From an uncultured Campylobacter sp. (lineage in GTDB: Bacteria > Campylobacterota > Campylobacteria > Campylobacterales > Campylobacteraceae), in the NCBI RefSeq assembly GCF_938002845.1, contig NZ_CALKZP010000015.1, positions 10,224-74,223 of the forward strand: 64,000 bases of DNA, written 5' to 3'. Shown here piece after piece: positions 16,245 to 24,905 of the stretch (position 1 is the first letter of the stretch; every line of letters begins with the position of its first letter). The notes beneath the pieces are model-generated. The model did not search any database, was not told the DNA's origin, and saw nothing but the letters and a program-made list of their open reading frames with translations. The position numbers and the translations under genes are program-made.

Positions 16245-16988
16245 ATGGAAAATTATAATGAACAAAAGGCCAGAGATTACAACAAATATCCGATAATAGC
16301 AAAAAATTATGAGAGGCTGCCAATATCTACAATTACGTTTTTATATATGCCTATGATTTTAGGCGGATATATTCTAAGCATATGGGATTTAATTTTTTCA
16401 AAACACCATATATCGATGATGGAAATAGGCTCTAGTATTATATTCGGAATTTTTATAGCGATAGCATTGAGACTTATTTATAGCTGCTGCGTAAGCAATA
16501 ATAATCGAAAAATCTACTTTATGAATAATTCTATAGATTTCTATAACAACGGCGAGCTTGAGAGAAGGACAAATAACCTTCATTTAAATTATGTGATAGG
16601 CAGACCATTTTGGGGATATTGCAACGATGATAAAGTTCGTCGCCTCATTTATAATATTATTATAATTTTTTCTATTGCAGCATTATCGTTTCTGTCATCG
16701 CAAATTCTATTATTCTTCATTTTCTCAATACTTTCTGCAATCTTTTTGAAAATATTTTTTCACTTTTTAATTGTAGGCAATTTTAAGAATTTTTCATTCT
16801 TTTCTGCAATCATAGTGGATTATCCTTACTATGAGCAGGAAAATACTTATTATTTAAGCTCTATTTTGTCGGCAAAAAATTATTTAGTTTGCGTATATGA
16901 TGCGGAAAGGCTAAACGAAATAAAAGAATGGTTTTTGATTAGAAAACATATCGATATTGATAAAATAGAAAAATATTATCTTAGCTAA
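16245..16988 (+). CDS. Membrane protein, family member C
   Basis: 247 residues. It lacks the pentapeptide tail but keeps KARDYNKYPIIAKNYE before the first membrane helix, then two helices, a segment IYFMNNSIDFYNNGELERR matching the equivalent linker of its paralogs, two more helices, and a C-terminus LNEIKEWFLIRKHIDIDKIEKYY. AT-rich and rich in I, Y and F compared with the surrounding housekeeping genes, which suggests acquired DNA. Function unknown. Confidence 0.6.
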   Translation: MENYNEQKARDYNKYPIIAKNYERLPISTITFLYMPMILGGYILSIWDLIFSKHHISMMEIGSSIIFGIFIAIALRLIYSCCVSNNNRKIYFMNNSIDFYNNGELERRTNNLHLNYVIGRPFWGYCNDDKVRRLIYNIIIIFSIAALSFLSSQILLFFIFSILSAIFLKIFFHFLIVGNFKNFSFFSAIIVDYPYYEQENTYYLSSILSAKNYLVCVYDAERLNEIKEWFLIRKHIDIDKIEKYYLS

Positions 16989-16999
16989 AGCGGGTGGTT

Positions 17000-17713
17000 A
17001 TGGATACAAGGAACAAAGAGGTTGAGTTTAGAGACTACGACAAAAATCCGATAGTAATAAAAGACTATGCTTTTTACGACTATATGAAATATTACACGAT
17101 TGCTACGCTTATAGGATGTTTATTCTTTATCTCGGTCGTTACCGTAGTAAACCCTATTGAGCCCAAAAATTTTAGATTACTCCCTTTCGCTTTGGTAATG
17201 TTTTTTATCAGGCGAAAGCAACAAAAGGGCGTCTATTTCGTATTTAACGATTCGGATATCAAATATTACAAAGAAGATAAAGCTTATAAATCTTTGAAGT
17301 TTGAACAAATCGGCGCCGTTGCGATCAGTTTTGATCCTCGCTGGGACCGGCAGCAGAGGATAAGCATACCCGAAATGCTATTTTTGTCACTTTGGCCTTT
17401 GGGCGCATACGTTATGCGCGGAATGCATGCGATGATCGCGCTAATTTCGATGATAGCAATTAGCCTATTCGGAGCGGGTATATTGATGCATCTTAAAAAT
17501 GGCAGTTTCAGATGCTTAGGTATTCATGACCGGCTTGTGATATACGGCGAAACGGGCGATCTTAGAATTATAAATGTTTTGATTTATAGCGAAAAAGAGT
17601 ATCTGGAATTAAAAGAGTATTTTATGCGCAAAACGCATATAGATTTGGATACCGTCCCGCGCACCTTGTCGGTATTTAGCAAAAAGGTAAAATTTAGAAA
17701 ATTTAAATTCTAA
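17000..17713 (+). CDS. Membrane protein, family member D
   Basis: 237 residues, starting at the ATG of MDTRNKEVEFRDYD; an in-frame GTG two codons upstream is less likely. RDYDKNPIVIKDY precedes two membrane helices. Then comes a strand-rich segment (VYFVFNDSDIKYYKED...FEQIGAVAISFD), two more helices, and the C-terminal LELKEYFMRK...KVKFRKFKF. It is the intact counterpart that shows how the two frames at 4206-5281 should join. The strand-rich part could be a PH-like fold, which is only a guess. Confidence 0.6.
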   Translation: MDTRNKEVEFRDYDKNPIVIKDYAFYDYMKYYTIATLIGCLFFISVVTVVNPIEPKNFRLLPFALVMFFIRRKQQKGVYFVFNDSDIKYYKEDKAYKSLKFEQIGAVAISFDPRWDRQQRISIPEMLFLSLWPLGAYVMRGMHAMIALISMIAISLFGAGILMHLKNGSFRCLGIHDRLVIYGETGDLRIINVLIYSEKEYLELKEYFMRKTHIDLDTVPRTLSVFSKKVKFRKFKF

Positions 17714-17752
17714 CGCTCCGCTTGAAATTTTGCCTTTAAATTTACGCGCTAA

Positions 17753-18142
17753 TCAATCTCTGCCTTCATATACGCCGAGCTCTACGAGATTGCCGTCAGG
17801 ATCGCGCAGATAGATACTTTGCATAGCGCCGCGCGCGCCCGTGCGAGGCACGACGCCAAGCTCTATTTGCACTCCTTTGCTTTCAAGCTCCGTTTTGAGC
17901 TGCTGCGCGCTTTGATCTTCGCAGATGAGGCAAAAATCCGCCGAGCCTGCGCTAGGACGCGCCGCAAACGGCGCGAACTCGCCCGCGCGGGTGTGGATAT
18001 TGATCTTTGAAGAGCCGAAGCGCAGGCTGTGTTTGCCGCCCTCGCAAACATGCTCTAAGCCCAAAATCCCTTCGTAAAATTCCACGCATTTTTGCAGATC
18101 CTCCGTAACTAGGACGAAGTGATCGATCTTCGTGATTTTCAT
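17753..18142 (-). CDS. VOC-family (glyoxalase/bleomycin resistance-like) protein
   Basis: 129 residues starting MKITKIDHFVLVTEDLQKC, preceded by GGGAG at five bases. It shows the two beta-alpha-beta-beta-beta modules of vicinal oxygen chelate proteins: IDHFVLV...FYEGILGLE and the C-terminal YLRDPDGNLVELGVYE, where the His and Glu positions usually bind metal. Its substrate is unknown. It converges on the membrane-family genes with a 39-base spacer. Confidence 0.8.
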   Translation of the reverse strand: MKITKIDHFVLVTEDLQKCVEFYEGILGLEHVCEGGKHSLRFGSSKINIHTRAGEFAPFAARPSAGSADFCLICEDQSAQQLKTELESKGVQIELGVVPRTGARGAMQSIYLRDPDGNLVELGVYEGRD

Positions 18143-18376
18143 TTCATCTCCCTGTGCGCTTGTAAGTCGCAAAATTTTTACGCCTCGCGGTGCAATCTTG
18201 GAATTCTGCTGTGAAATTTTGCGACAAAATTCCAAATGCTCATAGCGCGAAATCAAAATTCCGCGACGTAAATTTTAAAATTCTAAAATTTAGCCTAAGT
18301 AAAATGGGGCGCGAGCAAAACCTGACTTTAGTAAAATTTAGACCGACGAAATTCCGTCTAGCTAGCGCAGCAAATT

Positions 18377-19639
18377 CTAATCTCGCGATTTTAAAACTAG
18401 CGATTTTAAAATTCTCTTGCCTACCTCGACGCCCGGCTGATCGTAAGTGCTGACGCCCAGTATCGCTCCGGTGGCGCTGGTTAGCAGCTCGAAGTAGTAA
18501 AATAGCTCGCCCACGCTCTGTTCACAAAGCTGCGAAACCTCGATAAGATCGACGCTGATACCCTCATTTAGCACGGCTTGCAGCGTAGCATCGCACTGCA
18601 GATTTAGCACCTCATCCAGTCGCATGCCGTTTACGAAGTCGCAGCCCTCAAGACCTTGCAGACTGATACCAGGTACCGCGTCCGTAGTGCCGTTGTCCGT
18701 GAGCTTTAAGAAGGTCACGGTCTTATCCTTTACGCCGTCCATTATGAGCTGAAGGAAGCTGTGCTGATCGCGCGAGCCTACAAGCCCTACAGGAGTAAGT
18801 CCCTCGCGGCTAAAGCCGATCTTTTTACCTAGGCTTTCCGCCCAGAGCTGCACATACCACTCGCCCAATGCGCGCAGCGCGTCGCCATAGCTAAAAAGGA
18901 TGTTGATTTTCGCACTTTTGTGCGTGGCGTAGTGATGGGCTTTTCGTAGAATTTTATTCTCCGCGATTTTAGCGGGATCGCCTGCTAAAATTTCATCCAG
19001 ATACCGCTCTTTTGCGACGGCAGCCCCGCGCAGCATCGCGCTTGCATCAAGACCTAACCCAACTGCGGGCACTAGCCCTACCGCACTTAACACGCTAAAA
19101 CGGCCGCCTACGTTAGCAGGCATATTTATCACGCAGGCGCCATACTTGTGCGCGAAGACATCCAGCGGCGAGCCTGCATCGGTGATAAAGATGAAATTTT
19201 TAGCTAGCGCTTTTAAATTTGAAATTCCAAAACGCTGCAAAACGACCTTAAAAAGCGAGATCGTTTCAATCGTGCCGCCCGATTTGGAGGATACTATGAA
19301 GATCGTGCGAGCAAAATTCAACCCTTCAAGCGCGCGGTTTACGCTGTGCCCGTCGAGATTATCTAAAATTTCAAAGCGCAAATTCTTTCTTACGTGCGGA
19401 CGCAGCATCTCATAAAGCGCCCGCACGCCCACGCTGGAGCCGCCGATGCCTATAAGTACGACCCCATCGTAGCTTCGCGCGCTAAAAAATTCCTTTGCCC
19501 GCGCTATTTCGTCTGCGCCTTGCTGCGGCAGGCGGTAGTAGCCTATCTCGCCGCTTTCGTATTCGGCGCGGATCTTTGCCGCTACCTCCTCTAGCGCGCC
19601 CTCTTTTGCCGGCGGGAAAAACAGCTCATTTTTTACCAT
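18377..19639 (-). CDS. pgi: Glucose-6-phosphate isomerase
   Basis: Interconverts glucose-6-phosphate and fructose-6-phosphate. 420 residues, the shorter form usual in Campylobacter. Visible motifs are VLIGIGGSSVG, VSSKSGGTIET (sugar-phosphate loop), GGRFSVLSAVGLVPA and EGLTPVGLVGSRDQHS. The start overlaps the galU stop by 14 bases, so galU-pgi form one transcript, coupling sugar-phosphate isomerisation to UDP-glucose supply for surface sugars. Confidence 0.95.
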   Translation of the reverse strand: MVKNELFFPPAKEGALEEVAAKIRAEYESGEIGYYRLPQQGADEIARAKEFFSARSYDGVVLIGIGGSSVGVRALYEMLRPHVRKNLRFEILDNLDGHSVNRALEGLNFARTIFIVSSKSGGTIETISLFKVVLQRFGISNLKALAKNFIFITDAGSPLDVFAHKYGACVINMPANVGGRFSVLSAVGLVPAVGLGLDASAMLRGAAVAKERYLDEILAGDPAKIAENKILRKAHHYATHKSAKINILFSYGDALRALGEWYVQLWAESLGKKIGFSREGLTPVGLVGSRDQHSFLQLIMDGVKDKTVTFLKLTDNGTTDAVPGISLQGLEGCDFVNGMRLDEVLNLQCDATLQAVLNEGISVDLIEVSQLCEQSVGELFYYFELLTSATGAILGVSTYDQPGVEVGKRILKSLVLKSRD

Positions 19640-20462
19640 CGCCGAATTCTCGCTCGTAGAAATATTTGATCGCTTCCACGTAGCCTTTTACCGAGCCGCA
19701 GTCGAAGCGAGTGCCTTTAAATTTATACGCGATCACTACGCCGTTTTGAGCCTGCTTCAAAAGCGCGTCGGTGATCTGCACCTCGCCGTTTTTACCGGGC
19801 GCCGTCTGCTCGATGAGATCGAAAATATTAGGCGTTAGGATGTAGCGCCCGATGATGGCTAGGCTCGACGGAGCCTCGCTAGCCTCGGGCTTTTCTATCA
19901 TATCCGAGACCATTATCAGATCGTCGCTGATGCTCTTTCCTGCGATGATGCCGTATTTGTTTACGTCCTGCGGCGGCACTTCCATCACCGCAACGACGCT
20001 GCAGCGGTATTTTTCGTAAATTTTAACCATCTGCGCAAGCACGCCTTCGCCGTTTTCGTTTACGCACAGATCGTCTGCAAGCACCACGCCGAAAGGCTCG
20101 TCGCGGATTAAAATTTTACCCGTATAAATTGCGTTGCCGAGTCCCTTCATCTGCTCTTGGCGCGTAAAAGAGAAGGTGCAGCGCTTCATAAGCGCTCTGA
20201 TCTCGTCGAGCAGATACTCCTTACTGCTGCCTGAAATTTGATCCTCCAGCTCGTAGCTGCGGTCGAAATAATCCTCCAGAGCGCGCTTGCCGCGACCCGT
20301 GACGAAAGCCATATTGTCCATGCCCGCTTCCAGCGCCTCGTCCACGCCGTAGTGAATGAGTGGCTTGGTAAGGATCGGAAGCATCTCTTTAGGTAGCGAT
20401 TTGGTCGCGGGCAAAAAGCGCGTGCCGTAGCCCGCCGCGGGAAATAAACAAGTCTGGATCAT
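19626..20462 (-). CDS. galU: UTP--glucose-1-phosphate uridylyltransferase
   Basis: Makes UDP-glucose for surface polysaccharides. 278 residues from MIQTCLFPAAGYGTRFLPAT, with the nucleotide-binding GxGTRxLPxTK motif at once visible, KPLIHYGVDEALEAG and GEVQITDALL later. An upstream in-frame extension of 43 residues reads as a spurious hydrophobic segment and is not used. An AAAGGAGCTTC ribosome site precedes the chosen ATG. Confidence 0.95.
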   Translation of the reverse strand: MIQTCLFPAAGYGTRFLPATKSLPKEMLPILTKPLIHYGVDEALEAGMDNMAFVTGRGKRALEDYFDRSYELEDQISGSSKEYLLDEIRALMKRCTFSFTRQEQMKGLGNAIYTGKILIRDEPFGVVLADDLCVNENGEGVLAQMVKIYEKYRCSVVAVMEVPPQDVNKYGIIAGKSISDDLIMVSDMIEKPEASEAPSSLAIIGRYILTPNIFDLIEQTAPGKNGEVQITDALLKQAQNGVVIAYKFKGTRFDCGSVKGYVEAIKYFYEREFGDGKK

Positions 20463-20494
20463 GAAGCTCCTTTGATCTTTTTTTGAACTTTTAT

Positions 20495-20500
20495 TATAAT
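20495..20500 (+). promoter_or_regulatory. Putative -10 box of the YigZ-family gene
   Basis: TATAAT 32 bases upstream of the TTG start, in the divergent spacer with galU, preceded by T-rich DNA. Confidence 0.55.
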
Positions 20501-20532
20501 GCAAAAAAGATAAAATTCCGCAAAGGAAAGCC

Positions 20533-21141
20533 TTGAAAACGATTGAAAAAGAGATCAGCGCCGCGCAGGAGATTAAAAAATCAAGCTTCATCGCCTATCT
20601 TGCGCCGCTAGCGAGCTTTGAGACGCTGCGTGTGCGGCTGCGGCAGCAACATCCCAAGGCGCGGCATATCGTCTGGGCGTATCGCGCGCTGGGTGAGCCC
20701 GGGCAGATCGTAGAAAACTCAAGCGACGATGGCGAGCCCAAATCAACTGCGGGCGCGCCGTGTCTAAACGCGCTTCGCGGCGCCGAGCTAATTAACGCCG
20801 CAGTGCTCGTGGTGCGCTACTTCGGCGGCATCAAGCTAGGCACCGGTGGGCTCGTGCGCGCATACGCCAGTAGCGCAAATGCCGCGATAGACGCCGCTGC
20901 GGACGCCGCAGAGCTAGTGGAATTCGTGCTGCGTAAGAAGTGCATATTTTTCGTGCCGTTTGCGGCGGTGGCTAAATTTGAACATTTTTTAAAAAAATCG
21001 GGTTTCGTTTATGAAGCGAGCTTCGGTGCTTCTGGAGCGGAGTTTAGCGCAGAGTTTAGCGCGGAGGAATTTGAAAAATTTAAAGGCTTTGCAGATGCTC
21101 TCGCGCCGGCTCTTAAAATGCTGCGCGAGCCGGAATTTTAA
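20533..21141 (+). CDS. YigZ/IMPACT-family protein
   Basis: 202 residues of the UPF0029/IMPACT family, cytoplasmic proteins linked to translation regulation in other organisms. Visible conserved blocks are KKSSFIAYLAP, KARHIVWAYR, SSDDGEPKSTAGAP and VVRYFGGIKLGTGGLVRAY. TTG start after AGGAAAG. Divergent from galU. Precise role unknown. Confidence 0.85.
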   Translation: MKTIEKEISAAQEIKKSSFIAYLAPLASFETLRVRLRQQHPKARHIVWAYRALGEPGQIVENSSDDGEPKSTAGAPCLNALRGAELINAAVLVVRYFGGIKLGTGGLVRAYASSANAAIDAAADAAELVEFVLRKKCIFFVPFAAVAKFEHFLKKSGFVYEASFGASGAEFSAEFSAEEFEKFKGFADALAPALKMLREPEF

Positions 21142-21362
21142 AATTTCAAAATTCTATAAAATTTAAAAGCTCGTCTCGGCTAGATTTGAAAGCATAAGCA
21201 GATTTTGCATTTTATCGTAGCGGAATTTTAAAGCTAAAGTGAAATTTCATCGTGCGAAGCATAAAATCCGATAAATTTTAAAATTTTCAAAATTCTGTCG
21301 TAATTTAGCTTGCAAAATTTCGCGAAAATTCCGTCCGTAAATTTCAAAATCCCATAAAATTT

Positions 21363-22571
21363 TTAAAATTTTACGTGCTTCATCTTAGCTTCACGCACAG
21401 GTAGGCTTAGCAGAGCTGCAATAGCCGCTAGCGTCATATCCAAATACCACATATAATCATACGCGCCGTATGCCCGTACCGCAAGACCCCCGATATATGC
21501 GCCAAAAAATCCGCCGATTTGATGCGAAAGCATCGTAAATCCAAATAGGCTTGCTAAATATCGCGTCCCTAATAGCTTACCGACGGCAGCCGCAGTAGGC
21601 GGTACGGTCGCTAGCCAGGTAAATCCTAATCCCACGCTGAAGATATAAAACGTAAGGCTATCTTTGGGCGAGAGCACATAAGCACCAATAAGAGCGATAC
21701 GCAGGGCATATATGCAAAATAAAATGACTTTACATCGCACTTTGGAAACACACCATCCTACGAATAAGCTGCCTACGATGTTTGCGATGCCAATCAGTGC
21801 GAGCGAAAAGGACGCTACCTGCGCGCCATGCCCGCTTAGTGCTACTTCGCTAGGCAGGTGCGTCACTAAAAATGCTACGTGAAAACCGCACGTAGCAAAG
21901 CTTAAATTTATCAAAATATAGCTTTTATCGAGCAGCGCCAAACGCAGCACTTCGCCTAAGCTGCGCTTATCTTCTTCATGCAGGCTGGTTTGTTCGCCAG
22001 ATAGAATTTTACTGCCTGCCAAAAGTCTTGCAAGCGGCAGAATTAGCAAGCTAAGCCCTGCGAGTGTAAAAAATGCGCCGCCGTATCCTAAAGCGGGCGT
22101 TGCGATACAAAACCCAATCATAGGCGCAAATAAAAACTGCCCGAATGAGCCGCCTGCATTTAGCACTCCGCTGGCAACCGAGCGGATAGAAAATGGCAGG
22201 CGCTTTGCCATTAGGCTCATTAGAATCGGAAAACTACCCGCGCCAAGCCCTAGCGCAAGCCCAAAACCCATCGTTAATACAAGCGAGCTTTCACTACTAA
22301 ATAACGGCACAATAGCGCAGCTAATCGCCAAAAGCACGCTGCCCCAAAACAGCACGACGTAGGCACCGAGCTTGTCTGCAAGTATCCCGCTAAGCGGTTG
22401 CGAAAAGCCCCATACCAGCTGCGTAGTTGCCATCGCAAAGCTTACTTGTGCGATGGATAGGGAATTTGCTTGCATTATGGGCTGCACGAAAAGACCTAAT
22501 GACATACGAATGCCCATCGTAATCATCAAAATTGCCGCGGCGCATAGGATCATTATCCAAACTGATTTCAT
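21363..22571 (-). CDS. Major facilitator superfamily transporter
   Basis: 402 residues with about twelve membrane helices and the MFS loop SGILADKLGAYVV between helices 2 and 3, an SIRSVASGVLNAGGSFGQ helix, and a second-half LFVGWCVSKVRCKV loop. It resembles the CynX/NarK/YbfB-type carriers, but no substrate can be read from sequence. It has its own -10 box and stands alone on its strand. Confidence 0.85.
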   Translation of the reverse strand: MKSVWIMILCAAAILMITMGIRMSLGLFVQPIMQANSLSIAQVSFAMATTQLVWGFSQPLSGILADKLGAYVVLFWGSVLLAISCAIVPLFSSESSLVLTMGFGLALGLGAGSFPILMSLMAKRLPFSIRSVASGVLNAGGSFGQFLFAPMIGFCIATPALGYGGAFFTLAGLSLLILPLARLLAGSKILSGEQTSLHEEDKRSLGEVLRLALLDKSYILINLSFATCGFHVAFLVTHLPSEVALSGHGAQVASFSLALIGIANIVGSLFVGWCVSKVRCKVILFCIYALRIALIGAYVLSPKDSLTFYIFSVGLGFTWLATVPPTAAAVGKLLGTRYLASLFGFTMLSHQIGGFFGAYIGGLAVRAYGAYDYMWYLDMTLAAIAALLSLPVREAKMKHVKF

Positions 22572-22594
22572 ATATATTCCTTTTAAAAGATAGA

Positions 22595-22600
22595 ATTATA
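22595..22600 (-). promoter_or_regulatory. Putative -10 box of the MFS gene
   Basis: TATAAT on the minus strand about 24 bases upstream of the MFS start, in an AT-rich divergent spacer. Confidence 0.5.
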
Positions 22601-22733
22601 GCATAAAAATCACGAGTATATCGAGATTTTATAGATATATTTAATTAATGTATTTTAGTATATTATTTATGTAAGAGGAATTTACCGAGCTTTAATGGGC
22701 TTTGCATTAAAATTCCATTTTCAAGGAGAAGCG

Positions 22734-23105
22734 ATGATTTACGAAGATGAGATGATTTATGTGGAGCGCGAGGAGCACGAAGTGCCGTGGGTGAAGGTCT
22801 TTACGAAGGCGAAATTTAAGGAGCTTAGCGACTGCGACGAGGCGACGCTGGCGCATCTGTGGCACGCCGTGCTTCAGTGCGAAAAGAGCCTGCGGGAGTT
22901 TTACGCGCCCGATAAGATCAACATCGCAAGCTTCGCCAACTACGTGCCGCGCGTGCATTTTCACGTCCAAGCGCGCTTTAAAAATGACAGCTTTTTTCCG
23001 GAATCCGTTTGGGGTAAAAAGATGCGAAATGGCAAGCTCGATCTGCCGGAATTTAGCGAATTCGCAGAAATTTTAGCGGCAAATTTAAAGATGGAATTCA
23101 GATGA
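22734..23105 (+). CDS. HIT-family protein
   Basis: 123 residues from MIYEDEMIYVEREEHEVPW, after a clear AAGGAGAAGCG ribosome site. It carries NYVPRVHFHVQARF, a histidine-triad-like HxHxQ motif, with the upstream asparagine-bearing strand typical of nucleotide-binding HIT hydrolases. Length and layout fit a small HIT hydrolase. The end overlaps the next gene in an ATGA junction. Confidence 0.75.
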   Translation: MIYEDEMIYVEREEHEVPWVKVFTKAKFKELSDCDEATLAHLWHAVLQCEKSLREFYAPDKINIASFANYVPRVHFHVQARFKNDSFFPESVWGKKMRNGKLDLPEFSEFAEILAANLKMEFR

Positions 23106-23920
23106 TAGGCGCGCGATCCAAAAAATACCTAAGCCTTTTCGCGCTTGCTTGCTGCGTTGCCACCTTTGCATTTTACCTGCGCTTTAAAAGCGAGGAAAAC
23201 GAGATAAAAATCAAGCAGCAGTTCGATTTTAGCGCGAGTTTGTTTGAAAAGATCGTGGACGAAGAAAAGCTAAACGCCTTTGCGATCTCGCTGATTTTGT
23301 CGCAAAACAGCGACGTGGTGCGCTGTTTTGAGAGCGGCAAACACGGCGAGTGCATGGATGTGACGAAAAAATACAAAGATATTTTAAGCGCGGTGCCCTT
23401 TTATACGGGCGTGAAGATACATTTTCATACGCAAAACACCAGAAGCCTGGCTAGGAGCTGGAGCGACGAATTTTATAACGACGATCTGAGCTCGTTTCGC
23501 CATTCGCTTTTGCAGATCCGCTATAGTCTGCTTCCAAAAGCGCTCGTCGAGATGGGGCGGTGCGGGGTCTTCATGCGCGGAATTTCGCCGGTTTTTAGCG
23601 ACGGTAAATTTATCGGAAGCGCCGAGATAATGCTCGATTTCGAGCACGTCATCGCGCAGATCAACCGCATGGGAAACGATATTTTTATCCTCGTAGATAA
23701 GAGGTTTGAGACCGACTGCTTCTACGATAAAATAGGCGTTATCAAGGACTTTATCGTCGTAAACAGCGCGCCGGATTACGACGTTTTGTCGATTTTGGCG
23801 ACGCTTGATTTTGGGGCGCAGAGTTTTATCAAAAAGGATGGGCATTATTTTTACGTGAGGGCGTTTTCGGATGAAAACGGCACGAAGCTGGGCTATATAA
23901 TTTTGCATCGCGAAGGCTAG
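23102..23920 (+). CDS. Lone dCache-type sensory protein
   Basis: 272 residues: a basic start, a membrane helix (about 8-26), then one large extracytoplasmic domain that reads like a double-Cache sensor (VKIHFHTQNTRSLARSW, DDLSSFRHSL, GRCGVFMRGISPVFSDGKFIGSAE). In chemoreceptors and kinases this domain binds small ligands and is followed by a second helix and an output domain; here the protein ends after the sensor. It is translationally coupled to the HIT gene. Confidence 0.65.
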   Translation: MIGARSKKYLSLFALACCVATFAFYLRFKSEENEIKIKQQFDFSASLFEKIVDEEKLNAFAISLILSQNSDVVRCFESGKHGECMDVTKKYKDILSAVPFYTGVKIHFHTQNTRSLARSWSDEFYNDDLSSFRHSLLQIRYSLLPKALVEMGRCGVFMRGISPVFSDGKFIGSAEIMLDFEHVIAQINRMGNDIFILVDKRFETDCFYDKIGVIKDFIVVNSAPDYDVLSILATLDFGAQSFIKKDGHYFYVRAFSDENGTKLGYIILHREG

Positions 23921-24053
23921 CGGCGGGATTTAAATTTAGGCGACCGTGGCTTGTTTGCCTTGTCGCGGCGACGCGGCGAGCGAGCGTTTTAAATTTAATC
24001 GCAAGATCGCGGAAATTTGCGCTGAAATTTTAAATTTTAAAAGGAGCGTCGGT

Positions 24054-24815
24054 ATGAAATTTTATAAATCCGTTAAATTTAAAGCAATAGCTGGCGTGCT
24101 GCTTCTGACGGCGATACTCTGCGCCGCATTTATCCGCATCATCCCCGATTATTCCACTTCACGAGGCTTCGCGATAGTTTCTCTTTCCGACTATAACAAA
24201 TACAAGCAGGGCTATTGCCTCAAAGAGAATAGAATTTTACCGAAGAAAGAGCTGTATAAAAGAGCGATAGGGCAGTATTTGAATTATGAGTTAAAACTAG
24301 AACAAATGATCAATGATTATAGGACCTACGCCTATGGCAGTTCTTGGCGTAGCTCATATGAAATTGCATACTATGAACTAGAGAACATAAATTTATCTAA
24401 TTGGTTTGAAGTATTAAAAAAGCATCATGATAATAATGAGACGTTTGAGGAAATTTTTATGAATAAATTAAAGGCTAAAAAAACCGACCCAAAGAAATAT
24501 ATAAAGATAAATTTGAACGATATGAGTGCTGGATTTGATAGACCGATAATTATTCTAGACGGCGCTTATAAAGGACCGAATATTCATATATTGTTAGATA
24601 AGTTTGTTTTAATTTATAAAAATTATATACAACGCAACCATTCCGAATACCTATTTGATAGAATGAATTTTTCTGAAAAAATCAAAGAATATTATCAGGA
24701 AAGAAACAAGGCGTCGTTTGATATAAAACAGGGTTTTGAGCTGGACAACTGCGGAAATCTAAATTATCCATTGAAAGAATATTATTTAGGTAGTAGAGAG
24801 GCAAAAGGCGGCTGA
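24054..24815 (+). CDS. Hypothetical protein with N-terminal membrane anchor
   Basis: 253 residues from MKFYKSVKFKAIAGV after AAAAGGAG. One membrane helix (about 10-28) then a large outward-facing domain rich in Y, N and K. I recognise no family. The second part is AT-rich and codon use differs from its GC-richer neighbours, suggesting a different origin. The stop codon lies inside a hairpin that may end transcription. Confidence 0.5.
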   Translation: MKFYKSVKFKAIAGVLLLTAILCAAFIRIIPDYSTSRGFAIVSLSDYNKYKQGYCLKENRILPKKELYKRAIGQYLNYELKLEQMINDYRTYAYGSSWRSSYEIAYYELENINLSNWFEVLKKHHDNNETFEEIFMNKLKAKKTDPKKYIKINLNDMSAGFDRPIIILDGAYKGPNIHILLDKFVLIYKNYIQRNHSEYLFDRMNFSEKIKEYYQERNKASFDIKQGFELDNCGNLNYPLKEYYLGSREAKGG

Positions 24816-24823
24816 AAAGCCGC
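24808..24823. terminator. GAAA-loop hairpin, possible bidirectional terminator
   Basis: A perfect 6-bp stem GCGGCT/AGCCGC with GAAA loop overlaps the stop codon of the plus-strand gene. Read on the minus strand it is followed by CTTTT, so it may also end the histidine-kinase transcript that converges here. Confidence 0.45.
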
Positions 24824-24905
24824 GCTAAAACAAAATTTAAAAAGCCCTAGCCGCGAAATTTCACTTCTAAATTTTAAAATTTGCGCCCAAATTTAACGCA
24901 CCGTT

